Below, in pieces: positions 1 through 9,149 of a DNA stretch of 64,000 nt (its first letter is position 1; each line of letters starts with the position of its first letter). The DNA is taken from assembly GCF_014837015.1 (NCBI RefSeq), contig NZ_JACSPT010000007.1:62001-126000 (forward strand). The letters run 5' to 3'. The stretch comes from Acinetobacter pecorum (GTDB taxonomy: Bacteria; Pseudomonadota; Gammaproteobacteria; Pseudomonadales; Moraxellaceae). A model generated the notes under the pieces. It searched no databases. It was not told where the DNA came from and saw only the letters and a list, made by a program, of their open reading frames with translations. The position numbers were made by a program, and so were the translations under genes.

Positions 1-464
1 TTGGCCTGATGTTGCTCAGTGTTTTTATTTACTGTGCTTCTATGTTCTGGGTGAAAAAAGTCAATGCCCCTTTAGAGCCTATGGCGCAGGCTGCCGGCTC
101 TATTGCGGTTTCAGCGGGCATGGCCTGTGCCATGTTGCCATTTATCTGGCAATTTGCACCGACCCAGATTCCGCAGGCTAAGTCGCTGATTGGACTTGGT
201 TATGCTGTCATCATGGCTTCCTTAATTGCTATGTTCTGCTATTTTAAGCTGGTACAGAAAATCAAGGCGACGACTTTGTCATTGACCACCGTGTTGACGC
301 CGATGCTGGCATTAGTTGTCGGCGTGATTTTAAATAGCGAGAAATTATCGGGTGGAGCGGCCTTGGGTATAGTCATCTTACTGGCTGGTTTGTTGCTATA
401 TTTTTCCAGAGAAATTAAAGCGAGCTATAATGCTCGCCTTACATCGTCTCATCGTACTGACTAA
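1..464 (+). CDS. DMT-superfamily (EamA) permease, C-terminal part; 5' end outside window
   Basis: The reading frame is already open at base 3 and stops with TAA at 462-464, so only the C-terminal half is present. About 150 residues show alternating hydrophobic helices separated by short loops, typical of the second EamA repeat of drug/metabolite exporters. The last helix (GIVILLAGLLLYF) is followed by a short polar tail. The substrate cannot be inferred. It is convergent with the PilZ gene 18 bases downstream, with no clear terminator between them. The family call rests on hydrophobic pattern and overall resemblance. Confidence 0.7.
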   Translation, partial: GLMLLSVFIYCASMFWVKKVNAPLEPMAQAAGSIAVSAGMACAMLPFIWQFAPTQIPQAKSLIGLGYAVIMASLIAMFCYFKLVQKIKATTLSLTTVLTPMLALVVGVILNSEKLSGGAALGIVILLAGLLLYFSREIKASYNARLTSSHRTD

Positions 465-482
465 AGTAACTGACCTGATGAT

Positions 483-1046
483 TTAAGCGAGGTGAGCTTT
501 GACGCATTCGCCCAGCTTGACGCGGTCTTGCGGATGCATGGTAATAAAATAAGCACCGATCCGATATTTGCCATTTTCTTCTTCACGACTGTAAACCACC
601 TGGGCAGTGGCAGCAATATGGAAGAAATTTTCCGGATGGCTTAAAGTCACATGCAGATAGGTGCCTTCAGCGATAGGGCGGTCATTAAAAAAGCTAAAAC
701 CGGTTTCCGAAAAATTCACCTGTTCTGGCACAGGTAACATGCTTTGTACAATTGCGTCATACAAAGACCCGGTAATAAGGTTTAATTTTTGATTAAATAA
801 GGATAAGATTCGAGCAATTTGTTGATCTTTTTCAGATAATTGTTCTAATTCGTAGTTAACCGCATGATCAAATTGATCTAGTTCTGCAAGTAGTAGAAAA
901 TAGCGGGGCAAGACGAAATTAGGATCGTAAGGATCATTCAAGGCAACATCATCGGAAATAATCTGATAATTAATTCGTAAGGCAGCATCGATTCGAGACA
1001 TGACGCGTCTTTCCGCAAATCCGTTTGGATGCTGTACATTTTCCAT
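483..1046 (-). CDS. PilZ domain protein (putative c-di-GMP receptor)
   Basis: This is a 187-residue soluble protein. Near the N terminus it carries RRVMSR, matching the PilZ RxxxR motif at residues 14-18, and in the second half NFSETG, matching the (D/N)xSxxG motif. Together these form the c-di-GMP binding signature. The two motifs are about 100 residues apart, farther than in a minimal PilZ domain, and the stretch between looks helical, so this resembles PilZ proteins with an inserted helical segment. ATG at 1046 is preceded by a GAGG. Only 20 bases separate it from the divergent lolC start. The target process is unknown. Confidence 0.75.
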   Translation of the reverse strand: MENVQHPNGFAERRVMSRIDAALRINYQIISDDVALNDPYDPNFVLPRYFLLLAELDQFDHAVNYELEQLSEKDQQIARILSLFNQKLNLITGSLYDAIVQSMLPVPEQVNFSETGFSFFNDRPIAEGTYLHVTLSHPENFFHIAATAQVVYSREEENGKYRIGAYFITMHPQDRVKLGECVKAHLA

Positions 1047-1066
1047 AATTTATTACCTCGGACTAG

Positions 1067-2308
1067 ATGGTTATGTTCAAACCAATCTCGCTGTATATAG
1101 GGTTGAAATATACTCGCGCACGGCGTAGTAACCACTTCATTTCTTTTATCGCATTGGTCTCAATGATCGGCCTCACACTCGGTGTGGCAGTTCTCATTAC
1201 AGTCTTGTCTGTGATGAATGGTTTTGACCGAGAATTAAAGAATCGTGTCTTAGGAATGATTCCCCAAGCGACTGTTTCCTCAACACAAATTTTAACAAAT
1301 TGGCCAGAACTTGCAAAGCAAATTGAAGGACATAAACATGTCCAGGGGGTTGCACCTTTTACCCAGTTACAAGGAATGCTGACTGCCCAAGGCCAGGTTG
1401 CCGGCATTATGGTCAGCGGGATTGAGCCCGAGTATGAGAAAAAAGTATCAATCATACAAAACCATATGGTTGAGGGCAGTATTGACAGCCTGAAAAAAGG
1501 TGAATTCGGTATTGTTTTGGGCAAGCAAATGGCTGATGCCATGGGCGTCGGTTTAAACGACAATATTACCTTGGTTCTGCCAGAAGCGACTCCTTCACCA
1601 GCCGGTGTGGTCCCGCGTTTTAAACGTTTTAAAGTGGTGGGAATTTTCAGTATCGGGGCTGAAGTTGACTCGATGATGGGTTATATCGCTTTAAATGATG
1701 CGTCAACTTTACTGCGTCTGCCGGATGGTGCGCAGGGTGTGCGTCTGAAACTGGATGATATTTTCCTGGCACCACAAGTGTCTCAGGAAATCGTACGCGA
1801 TTTACCGGCGAATTTCTATGCTTCGGACTGGACTTATACCCATGGTAATCTGTTCAGCGCGATTCAGATGGAAAAAGCCATGGTCAGCCTGCTTTTATTC
1901 CTGATTGTGCTGGTAGCGGCATTTAATATTGTGTCTTCACTGGTGATGGTAGTGACGGATAAAAAATCGGACATTGCTATTTTACGGACTTTGGGTGCTT
2001 CACCTGCCACGATTACCAAAATCTTTATGGTACAAGGTACCGTGATTGGGGTGATTGGAACTTGCGCAGGAGCGATCCTCGGAATTATTGCCGCAACCAG
2101 TATTAGTAGCTTTATTGGCTGGCTCAATAATACTTTCGGTCTGAATATGTTTGATGCTTATTTTATTAACTATCTACCTTCTTATCTGCGCTGGCAGGAT
2201 GTTCTGGTGATTGTTGGTTTATCACTGGCCTTAAGTTTTGTCGCAACGATTTACCCCGCTTTACGTGCAGCAAAAATTCAACCGGCAGAGGCTTTGCGTT
2301 ATGAGTAA
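1067..2308 (+). CDS. lolC: Lipoprotein-releasing ABC transporter permease (LolC/LolE family, LolF-like)
   Basis: 413 residues, the usual LolC/E length. The N terminus (LYIGLKYTRARRSNHFISFIA) is the family hallmark. A first membrane helix lies near residues 25-45, followed by a large periplasmic domain of about 220 residues. A FtsX-type three-helix block follows from about residue 270, ending in TIYPALRAAKIQPAEALRYE. It extracts mature lipoproteins from the inner membrane and hands them to LolA. Only one permease is present next to lolD, unlike the lolC-lolD-lolE operon of enterobacteria, so it may act as a homodimer (LolF type). The stop overlaps the lolD start by 8 bases. ATG at 1073 is an alternative start. 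Confidence 0.9.
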   Translation: MVMFKPISLYIGLKYTRARRSNHFISFIALVSMIGLTLGVAVLITVLSVMNGFDRELKNRVLGMIPQATVSSTQILTNWPELAKQIEGHKHVQGVAPFTQLQGMLTAQGQVAGIMVSGIEPEYEKKVSIIQNHMVEGSIDSLKKGEFGIVLGKQMADAMGVGLNDNITLVLPEATPSPAGVVPRFKRFKVVGIFSIGAEVDSMMGYIALNDASTLLRLPDGAQGVRLKLDDIFLAPQVSQEIVRDLPANFYASDWTYTHGNLFSAIQMEKAMVSLLLFLIVLVAAFNIVSSLVMVVTDKKSDIAILRTLGASPATITKIFMVQGTVIGVIGTCAGAILGIIAATSISSFIGWLNNTFGLNMFDAYFINYLPSYLRWQDVLVIVGLSLALSFVATIYPALRAAKIQPAEALRYE

Positions 2309-2984
2309 TCTGATTTTAGATGCCCAGAATATTCACAAGTCCTTTACCGATGGTAAAGCCACGGTTGAGGTGATTCGTGGCTTGTCGCTACAGGTAAAAG
2401 CAGGCGAGTTTGTCTCGATTGTTGGTTCCAGTGGATCCGGGAAAAGTACCTTATTACATGTTCTGGGTGGATTGGATCGTCCGACTTCGGGTCAGGTCAT
2501 GGTGAATGGTCGCCGTTTTGATACCTTGTCTGAAGCAGAACGCGGTTATGTACGAAATGAGCATTTGGGTTTTGTTTACCAGTTTCATCACCTGTTGCCA
2601 GAATTTACGGCACTGGAAAATGTGGCCATGCCACTGATGTTACGCGACAGCATAAAGTTTAAGGAAGCCAAACAGCAGGCTGAATATTTGCTGGAACGTG
2701 TTGGTCTTTCGCATCGTCTCACCCACAAGCCAGGTGAATTATCTGGAGGTGAACGTCAGCGTGTAGCCTTGGCGCGCGCAGTAGTCGGTAAACCTAAACT
2801 GATGATGGCCGATGAGCCGACCGGTAATCTGGACCGTAAGACTGCAGCAAAAATTTTTGAACTGCTGACTGAATTACAACGTGAGTTTAATATGGCGATG
2901 CTGATTGTGACGCATGATGAACAGCTGGCCCATGCTGCAGACCGGATTTTGCACATGCAAGATGGTCTATGGGTTGCATCCTAA
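2301..2984 (+). CDS. lolD: Lipoprotein-releasing system ATP-binding protein LolD
   Basis: 227 residues from ATG 2301, which overlaps the end of the permease gene; the longer open frame from 2238 lies inside that gene and is not used. Walker A GSSGSGKST is at residues 42-50, followed by a Q-loop in VYQFHHLLPEF, the signature LSGGERQR, and Walker B LMMADEPTGNLD. The FHHLLPEF context is typical of LolD and the MacB/FtsE group. It powers the adjacent permease for lipoprotein release. Translational coupling through the 8-base overlap is likely. Confidence 0.93.
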   Translation: MSNLILDAQNIHKSFTDGKATVEVIRGLSLQVKAGEFVSIVGSSGSGKSTLLHVLGGLDRPTSGQVMVNGRRFDTLSEAERGYVRNEHLGFVYQFHHLLPEFTALENVAMPLMLRDSIKFKEAKQQAEYLLERVGLSHRLTHKPGELSGGERQRVALARAVVGKPKLMMADEPTGNLDRKTAAKIFELLTELQREFNMAMLIVTHDEQLAHAADRILHMQDGLWVAS

Positions 2985-3010
2985 ATAACGAGAATATTCG
3001 CATTTGATTG

Positions 3011-3037
3011 AAGCTCACTCTGGTGGGCTTTATTATT
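3011..3037 (+). terminator. Possible weak terminator after lolD
   Basis: An 8-bp stem (AAGCTCAC / GTGGGCTT with one G-T pair) closes a TCTG loop and is followed by TATTATT rather than a solid T run. It sits between lolD and comEC, so read-through into comEC is possible. Confidence 0.4.
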
Positions 3038-3067
3038 GGGCAAAATAATAATAAAGAATAAAATTCA

Positions 3068-5533
3068 ATGTTGCAGTGGCTATGTATCGGCTGGATTTTA
3101 GGCCTTGCCTTTATGGGGAAAAATTTCCTGTCTGTCCAACTGAGCGGGACGGCAGTTTTGATCGCTGCGCTGCTCTGGTATCTGTGTTGCCATAAATTAA
3201 AGCTCATCTTGAATACACCGCTGCGAAGCCTGTTGATCACTGGGTCCGGCCTGCTTTTAGGACTGTTTTTAGGCCATGCTTATGCCAATCTGCAACTGGC
3301 TGAACGTTTATCCAAGCGGGAGCACGAGGTCTCTGAAGAAGAAATCGTGGTGTATATCAAAGAGCTGAATAAACTGGGTGATCAAAATATCCAGCAAGCC
3401 CTGCATGTGCTTAATCCTGATGGTACTACAGTTAAGTGGATGGGTTTTCTGCCAGTTTCAGATCCTGCCACTTCATCTAGTTTAATTTCTGCTGAGACCA
3501 GGCAGCGAACCTTTAAGTTAGGACATTATTATCTATTACAAGGCCAGATTCGTCCGCATCACAGTTATGCCACACCAGGTACTTTTGATGCAGAAAAGTG
3601 GGCATTACAGCAAAATGTCATGGCCGGGTTTAGGATTAAACATATCCAAGAGTTGCAACCGCAAAAACTCTATGCACTAGGTCATGCTAAGTATCTACGT
3701 CAGCAGCAAAATTTGAATCAGAGATTTTTGCTATGGGTAGAACAGCAGCGACTGGCCTTAAGAGAGTTTGTGGCCAGACAACCCGTACAGCAGAAAGGCT
3801 TGTTACTGGCTCTATTAAGTGGTGATGAAAGTCTACTGGATCAAGCGACGGAACAGCAATTCCAGCGTTTTGGTATGAGTCATTTACTGGCGATTTCCGG
3901 ACCGCATGTACTGATCTTTGCTTTTATCGTTTGTGGCACGTTGCAATATCTGATTTCAAGGTACGCACCGCAGATTTATCTGAAATGGCCAAGGCAGTAT
4001 TTTTTGAGTCTGCCTTTTTTATTATGTGTACTGCTGTATTGTGCCTTCGTCGGCTTTGAAATTCCCGCACTACGCACTTTACTGATTTGTGTGATTGTGA
4101 CTTTTACATTATTGCTCAGGCAAAGCGTGCAGCCATTAAAGCTGTTGATTCTAAGTGCTGCCTTATTGTTGCTCTTTGATCCTTTTAGCATTTTGTCGGC
4201 TGCATTCTGGCTGTCTTATGGGGCCTGTTTTGTCTTGCTGCGAATCTACCAGACCATTCAGCAACAGCCTCGTCAGATAGTACACACAGCATTACAACGG
4301 CTGTATTTTGCAATGAAAGTTTTGGTAGAGTCGCAGTGGAAAATTTTTCTGGCCCTGTTTCCCTTAATGATGCTGTTTTTTAAGCAGGTGGCCTGGATTA
4401 CCCCACTAAGCAACCTGGTGGCCATCCCCTGGATTGGCCTGCTGATTGTTCCAGTAGATATTCTGGCGGCTTTACTGTTTTTCATTTCTGAGCCATTGTC
4501 GAGTCTGTTGTTTCAGCTCAATGATATTTTTATTCATATGCTGCTGGCATTTCTAGATCTGCTTGATCGGCTGTTTGCACCGCAACTGATTCCGGTGGCC
4601 ATGAATGTCTGGATGATTGCTCTATGCATATTGGGCTTATTAATTGTCTTTTTGCCGCGGGGCTTAGTACCCAAAAGCTGGACAGTACTTGCCTGTATAC
4701 CGCTGTGTATTCCTCAGCTCAATCAGCATGCATTTCAGCTGTCTATTCTGGATGTCGGGCAGGGACAGGCAATTTTTATTCGTGACGGACAACACAGCAT
4801 GATGATCGACATGGGTGGTTATTATAATGAGGAAAAATTCAGTATTGGCCGGCAAGTGATTATGCCATTTTTATCTGTGCAAGGCGTGAGAGAGCTGGAT
4901 CAACTGATTTTGACCCATCTGGATCAGGATCATAGCGGTGCTTATTTCAGCATTAAAGATCTATTGAATATCAAACAAGTATCATCTAATCAGATGCCTG
5001 AGACAGCCGGAACTTCTCGTTTTCAGTTTTGCTATGAAGGACAGCAATGGCAATGGTCTGAAGAGATTAACTTTAGAATTCTGGCACCCCGGCGGCAGCA
5101 GTTAAACACGTCAAACTTCAATAAAAACGACCGCTCTTGTGTGGTATATCTGCAAATCAAAAATGCCGGACCGTATCAAAACTTTTTATTGATGGGGGAT
5201 GCGGGCTGGGAGACTGAATATCAGCTGCTTCAAGACTATCCCGAACTTCAGGTCGATGTGCTGGTACTCGGCCATCATGGTAGTCAGCACAGTTCAGCCT
5301 ATCAATTTTTACAGGTTTTGCAGCCTAAACTGGCGATTGCCTCGGCTGGGAAATTTAATCGCTATGGCCACCCAAGCCAACTGACTCAGCAACGGTTAAA
5401 AGCTCTTAATATTCCTTTATTGACCACGGCAGAACAGGGCAGCGTGCACTTTCAGCAACAAAGCTCAAAGCTGGTACTTTCTGCCGAACGACATGGATGG
5501 CAATGGCTGTATCGTCAGCCTTTAAGTGAATGA
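3068..5533 (+). CDS. comEC: DNA internalization-related competence protein ComEC/Rec2
   Basis: 821 residues, a normal full length. The N-terminal hydrophobic region and DUF4131-like periplasmic domain cover about residues 1-190. A Competence domain of multiple membrane helices covers about 220-540 and includes the conserved LLSGDESLL and FGMSHLLAISGPH segments. A C-terminal metallo-beta-lactamase fold starts at LDVGQGQAIFI and contains THLDQDHSG (HxDxDH) and VLGHHGSQHSS. ComEC forms the inner-membrane channel for single-stranded DNA in natural transformation, which fits Acinetobacter. Its 3' end overlaps the convergent acyltransferase gene by 12 bases. Confidence 0.95.
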   Translation: MLQWLCIGWILGLAFMGKNFLSVQLSGTAVLIAALLWYLCCHKLKLILNTPLRSLLITGSGLLLGLFLGHAYANLQLAERLSKREHEVSEEEIVVYIKELNKLGDQNIQQALHVLNPDGTTVKWMGFLPVSDPATSSSLISAETRQRTFKLGHYYLLQGQIRPHHSYATPGTFDAEKWALQQNVMAGFRIKHIQELQPQKLYALGHAKYLRQQQNLNQRFLLWVEQQRLALREFVARQPVQQKGLLLALLSGDESLLDQATEQQFQRFGMSHLLAISGPHVLIFAFIVCGTLQYLISRYAPQIYLKWPRQYFLSLPFLLCVLLYCAFVGFEIPALRTLLICVIVTFTLLLRQSVQPLKLLILSAALLLLFDPFSILSAAFWLSYGACFVLLRIYQTIQQQPRQIVHTALQRLYFAMKVLVESQWKIFLALFPLMMLFFKQVAWITPLSNLVAIPWIGLLIVPVDILAALLFFISEPLSSLLFQLNDIFIHMLLAFLDLLDRLFAPQLIPVAMNVWMIALCILGLLIVFLPRGLVPKSWTVLACIPLCIPQLNQHAFQLSILDVGQGQAIFIRDGQHSMMIDMGGYYNEEKFSIGRQVIMPFLSVQGVRELDQLILTHLDQDHSGAYFSIKDLLNIKQVSSNQMPETAGTSRFQFCYEGQQWQWSEEINFRILAPRRQQLNTSNFNKNDRSCVVYLQIKNAGPYQNFLLMGDAGWETEYQLLQDYPELQVDVLVLGHHGSQHSSAYQFLQVLQPKLAIASAGKFNRYGHPSQLTQQRLKALNIPLLTTAEQGSVHFQQQSSKLVLSAERHGWQWLYRQPLSE

Positions 5534-6502
5534 TTCTATTACAGATGAAGCTTCATGAGCATCAGTATCTTGTGTTCTTAAGGCATTTACTTTGCTCAAG
5601 GCCTGTTCATGTTCAAGTTTATAAAGATTGCCTAAATCTTGATGTGCGTTAAAGCGTTTATAACTCCAATGGTAATGTTCTGGATGGCGACGAATTAAAT
5701 TTTCAATACTATTAATAATAACTTGGGTACCCTGATTGGCATTACCACTATAAATTTTTTCATCAACCGTTTCGATAAAGATATCAAATCCATCATCAGT
5801 ATTACGTAAGGCATATAAAAACAGGGCACGGGCTTTGGTCTTTTGGATCAGCTTGGCACTCAAATTACTCGTAGCCAAGGGCACGCCGAAATAGGGAATA
5901 TATTCACCGCCAATATTCGGAGTATGATCAGGCAGGATCACAGTCGTACCTCCCTGTTTTAAGGCTTTAAAAATCTGACGGACGCCTGATTCATCGGTTG
6001 GTACCAAATGTGCTTTTTCCCGGCTACGGGCGGCACGTACAAATTGATCCGCAGCCTGATTTTTCACAGGTTTGTACATGATGGTCATCGAAGTAAACTG
6101 GGCAACATAGGCATTCATAATTTCCCAGGTGCCAAAATGCGGCACAATTAACACCAGGCCTTTATTTTGTGCCAGTGCATCATGAAGTAAATCTTCACCA
6201 ATCACGCGATGAATGCGTTTAATATTTTTTTGATTGCTTGAGCCCCAAATGGTAAAGAACTCGAAATATGACATTAATTCATTACGCACTGCAGCACGGT
6301 TAATCTGTTCACGTTCCTGATCGGGCAGGTCGGAGAGACTGATTTCAAGGTTCAGGCGAATAACTTCCGAAGTTTTAGTGACTTTAAAACTGTTCACAAT
6401 AAAGGCCAGCATACGGGCCATCCATCGAGAAACCGGAAGCGGTTGGCGGCTAATATACTTGAGTAAACCGTAAGCTGAATTCCGTGAGCCCTGTTTCGTC
6501 AT
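5522..6502 (-). CDS. LpxL/LpxM-family lipid A acyltransferase
   Basis: 326 residues. The acyltransferase signature HFGTWE (HX4E) occurs near residue 120, with downstream LPDHTPNIGGEYIPYFG and HPEHYHWSYKRF typical of LpxL/HtrB/LpxM enzymes. A hydrophobic segment near residues 25-45 would anchor it to the inner membrane. It is expected to add a secondary acyl chain to a lipid A precursor. Acinetobacter has several homologues and I cannot tell which this is. The C terminus is extended by about 25 polar residues after the conserved region. The gene is monocistronic and convergent with comEC. Confidence 0.85.
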   Translation of the reverse strand: MTKQGSRNSAYGLLKYISRQPLPVSRWMARMLAFIVNSFKVTKTSEVIRLNLEISLSDLPDQEREQINRAAVRNELMSYFEFFTIWGSSNQKNIKRIHRVIGEDLLHDALAQNKGLVLIVPHFGTWEIMNAYVAQFTSMTIMYKPVKNQAADQFVRAARSREKAHLVPTDESGVRQIFKALKQGGTTVILPDHTPNIGGEYIPYFGVPLATSNLSAKLIQKTKARALFLYALRNTDDGFDIFIETVDEKIYSGNANQGTQVIINSIENLIRRHPEHYHWSYKRFNAHQDLGNLYKLEHEQALSKVNALRTQDTDAHEASSVIESFT

Positions 6503-6562
6503 TGATTTAGTCTAAGTACAAAAAAAGAGAACAAAATTTATTATAGGCGAAAACGTTTTGTT

Positions 6563-6594
6563 TAGACAGAATTACCCGATTCAGTGTATATAAT
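6563..6594 (+). promoter_or_regulatory. Putative sigma-70 promoter for the SppA-type peptidase gene
   Basis: TAGACA at 6563-6568 is followed after 18 bases by TATATAAT (6587-6594), giving good -35 and -10 matches, with the ATG at 6628. This is a visual match only. Confidence 0.5.
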
Positions 6595-6627
6595 GGGTTC
6601 AATATAAATCAATTTATTGGATTATTT

Positions 6628-7650
6628 ATGTCCGATTGGCCACCAAAACCTGAAAATCAAATACAAAATACGCAACAGCCAGTTCAGCCGACTGGTCCCG
6701 AGTGGAAACTACTGGAAAAAGCAGTTTTAGCTTCGGTTGAAGAACAGCGTCGTGCACGTCGTTGGGGAATTTTCTTTAAATTTCTGACGTTTGCGTATCT
6801 ACTTGTTGTTATTCTGGCATTAGGTAAAAGCTGTAGTTCTGTTTCTTCAGATGCCAGCGCTGGTGCAGGTTCTCATATCGCAGTCGTGGACATTGTGGGT
6901 ACGATTGCAGCCGACAAACAGAGTGTGAACAGTAGCAATACCATTAAATCACTGAAAAAAGCCTTTGAAAATAAACAAAGTAAAGCGGTGGTGCTGAATA
7001 TCAACTCACCTGGCGGTTCACCGGTACAGTCCGATGAAATCTGGCAGGAAATTCAGTATCTTAAAAAACAGCATCCCGGTAAAAAGCTTTATGCTGTGAT
7101 CGGTGATACCGGTGCATCAGGTGCCTATTATATTGCCTCGGCTGCAGATGAAATTATTGTTAATCCTTCCAGTTTGGTGGGTTCTATCGGTGTCATCATG
7201 CCGAATTATGGCGTGAGCAATTTAATGAAAAAACTTGGTGTTGAAGACCGCACCATGACTTCGGGTGAGAATAAAGCTTTATTGTCGATGACCCAGCCTA
7301 TTGATCCTGCGCAAAAAGCACATGTACAGGGTGTTCTGGATGATGTACATCGTCACTTTATTAATGCCGTGAAAGAGGGCCGTGGCAATAAGTTGAAATC
7401 AAACGACCCTGCGATTTTCTCTGGCTTGTTCTGGACGGGCGATCAGGCAGTAAAACTTGGCATTGCTGACCGAATCGGAAGTTTAAATACCTTGAAGCGT
7501 GAACTAAAAACGGATAAAGCCTTGAATTACACGATTGAATATAGTCCATTCGACTCAGTACTGGGCCGTATGGGAGCATCGATTGGTAATGGAATTGCTA
7601 CTTCGGTTGCACAGAAACTTCAGTCAGAAAACAGTACGACACTGCAATGA
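6628..7650 (+). CDS. sppA: S49-family signal peptide peptidase (short SppA type)
   Basis: 340 residues, close to the short 36-kDa form rather than the 618-residue E. coli SppA. A cytoplasmic N-terminal tail precedes one membrane helix at about residues 48-65. The catalytic core has NINSPGGSPVQSDEI, then GDTGASGAYYIASAAD containing the nucleophile Ser, then SSLVGSIGVI. It would cleave residual signal peptides in the periplasm-facing membrane. Its stop overlaps the next ATG by four bases (ATGA), so the two genes are co-translated. Confidence 0.88.
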   Translation: MSDWPPKPENQIQNTQQPVQPTGPEWKLLEKAVLASVEEQRRARRWGIFFKFLTFAYLLVVILALGKSCSSVSSDASAGAGSHIAVVDIVGTIAADKQSVNSSNTIKSLKKAFENKQSKAVVLNINSPGGSPVQSDEIWQEIQYLKKQHPGKKLYAVIGDTGASGAYYIASAADEIIVNPSSLVGSIGVIMPNYGVSNLMKKLGVEDRTMTSGENKALLSMTQPIDPAQKAHVQGVLDDVHRHFINAVKEGRGNKLKSNDPAIFSGLFWTGDQAVKLGIADRIGSLNTLKRELKTDKALNYTIEYSPFDSVLGRMGASIGNGIATSVAQKLQSENSTTLQ

Positions 7651-8450
7651 AACCATTGATTCATTTCGCGCACGCCAATGGCGTGCCATCAAAAGTCTAT
7701 CAAAAACTATTTGATGGACTGCAAGAGAATTACGATATTATCTATGTGCCGTTATTAGGGCCTGATAAGCGCTATCCAATTGATAATCATTGGAAAAGCC
7801 TGACCCAGCAAGTGATTGATAGTATTGTACGACAGTCTCAAGGCCGCCCTGTGATCGGTTTGGGGCATTCATTGGGCTCCGTATTAACGTTTCAGGCTGC
7901 TTTACAGCGCCCGGAACTGTTTTCACAAATGATCATGCTGGACCCGCCGATGATTATGGGCAAAGAAGCCTTTGCCTTGCATATTGCAAAGACTTTTCGC
8001 TTAAAAGCATTGGATAAAATGTCCCCGGCCGGTCTGTCCAAACGCCGTCGTGATCATTGGGACTCACGTGAACAGGCAGCGGAATTGTTGCGTCCTAAAG
8101 GTTTTTATCAGGATTTTGATGCAGATTGCTTCCAGGCTTATATTGATTATGCCTTGCAGGAGGATCCCATCCGGGGTGGAGTAGAACTCACTATCCCTAA
8201 AAGGGATGAGGTCGCAGTCTTTAGAACCAATCCGTCACTCTGGTGGTTGCCTCAGGCCAAACCACAAGTCCCGGTGCATCTAGTCGTTGCCGATAAAGGT
8301 CCATTTCTGGCTCGCAAGTTCCCGCAGCAAGTACAAAAGAAATTTGGTATTCCTTTTACTGTGGTCGATGGTGGTCATATGTTCCCATTAGAACAACCCA
8401 ATCAAGTAGCGGACTTGGTCAAACAGTTGATTCAGCAACAGTCTGCCTGA
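7647..8450 (+). CDS. Alpha/beta hydrolase
   Basis: 267 residues. The fold is shown by the N-terminal FAHANGVPSKVY (oxyanion loop), the nucleophile elbow GLGHSLGS with Ser near residue 75, and the late catalytic His in DGGHMFPLEQP. No signal peptide is seen. It resembles small cytoplasmic esterase-like hydrolases whose substrates are unknown. It overlaps sppA by four bases and is followed by a strong terminator, so the two form an operon. Confidence 0.8.
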   Translation: MKPLIHFAHANGVPSKVYQKLFDGLQENYDIIYVPLLGPDKRYPIDNHWKSLTQQVIDSIVRQSQGRPVIGLGHSLGSVLTFQAALQRPELFSQMIMLDPPMIMGKEAFALHIAKTFRLKALDKMSPAGLSKRRRDHWDSREQAAELLRPKGFYQDFDADCFQAYIDYALQEDPIRGGVELTIPKRDEVAVFRTNPSLWWLPQAKPQVPVHLVVADKGPFLARKFPQQVQKKFGIPFTVVDGGHMFPLEQPNQVADLVKQLIQQQSA

Positions 8451-8471
8451 GTCATTGGGAATTTTGGAAAT

Positions 8472-8499
8472 AAAAAACGCATCCGAGGATGCGTTTTTT
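8472..8499. terminator. Bidirectional intrinsic terminator
   Basis: A6-CGCATC-CGAG-GATGCG-T6. The symmetric A and T runs let it serve both the hydrolase gene (+) and purN (-). Confidence 0.85.
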
Positions 8500-8513
8500 A
8501 TATCTAAATTTTT

Positions 8514-9143
8514 TTAGAACTTGCAGAATTGAACAGGCTCTTGCATTTTCTCATTTCGATACAGCACACCATCTTCGGTATGTTGGATCGTACCGCTACA
8601 AATCCATTCTACAACTTGTGGATAGATCACATGCTCGAGACTATGCACACGCATTGCCAAACTTTCTACCGTATCATGGTGAGAAACCTTGAGAACACCT
8701 TGAGCAAGCGCTTGCCCTGCATCCAGCTCAGCCGTGACATAATGCACCGTACAACCGTGCAGAACATCACCGGTATTGAGTACACGCTGATGCGTATGCA
8801 TGCCTTTATAATGAGGCAATAGGGAAGGATGAATATTCAGCATTTTCCCTTCCCAAGCTTTCACAAACTTTTCACTTAAAATTCGCATAAAGCCGGCGAG
8901 TACCACCAGATCCACATTCCAGTCCAAAAGCTGTTGATGCATCACATCATCAAAAGCCTCACGGTTTGGATATTGCTTGTGTTCAATAACTGCAGTTTGA
9001 ATGCCTGCATGCTGTGCACGCGTTAAAGCAAAGGCTTCAGGTTTGTTGGAAATCACGCCCACAATTTGCCCCGAAAGATTGGCATCAATCAAGGCTTGCA
9101 GATTTGATCCGCTACCTGAAACAAGTACAGCAATTTTAATCAT
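8514..9143 (-). CDS. purN: Phosphoribosylglycinamide formyltransferase (PurN)
   Basis: 209 residues from ATG 9143. A TTG two codons upstream abuts the purM stop and is less likely. N-terminal VLVSGSGSNLQALID is the GAR-binding loop, and LNIHPSLLPHYKG carries the catalytic Asn and His. AELDAGQALAQG supplies the Asp region. It transfers a formyl group from 10-formyl-THF to GAR, the third step of purine synthesis. It is directly downstream of purM with only a few bases between them and is probably coupled to it. Confidence 0.95.
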   Translation of the reverse strand: MIKIAVLVSGSGSNLQALIDANLSGQIVGVISNKPEAFALTRAQHAGIQTAVIEHKQYPNREAFDDVMHQQLLDWNVDLVVLAGFMRILSEKFVKAWEGKMLNIHPSLLPHYKGMHTHQRVLNTGDVLHGCTVHYVTAELDAGQALAQGVLKVSHHDTVESLAMRVHSLEHVIYPQVVEWICSGTIQHTEDGVLYRNEKMQEPVQFCKF

Positions 9144-9149
9144 GCGCAA

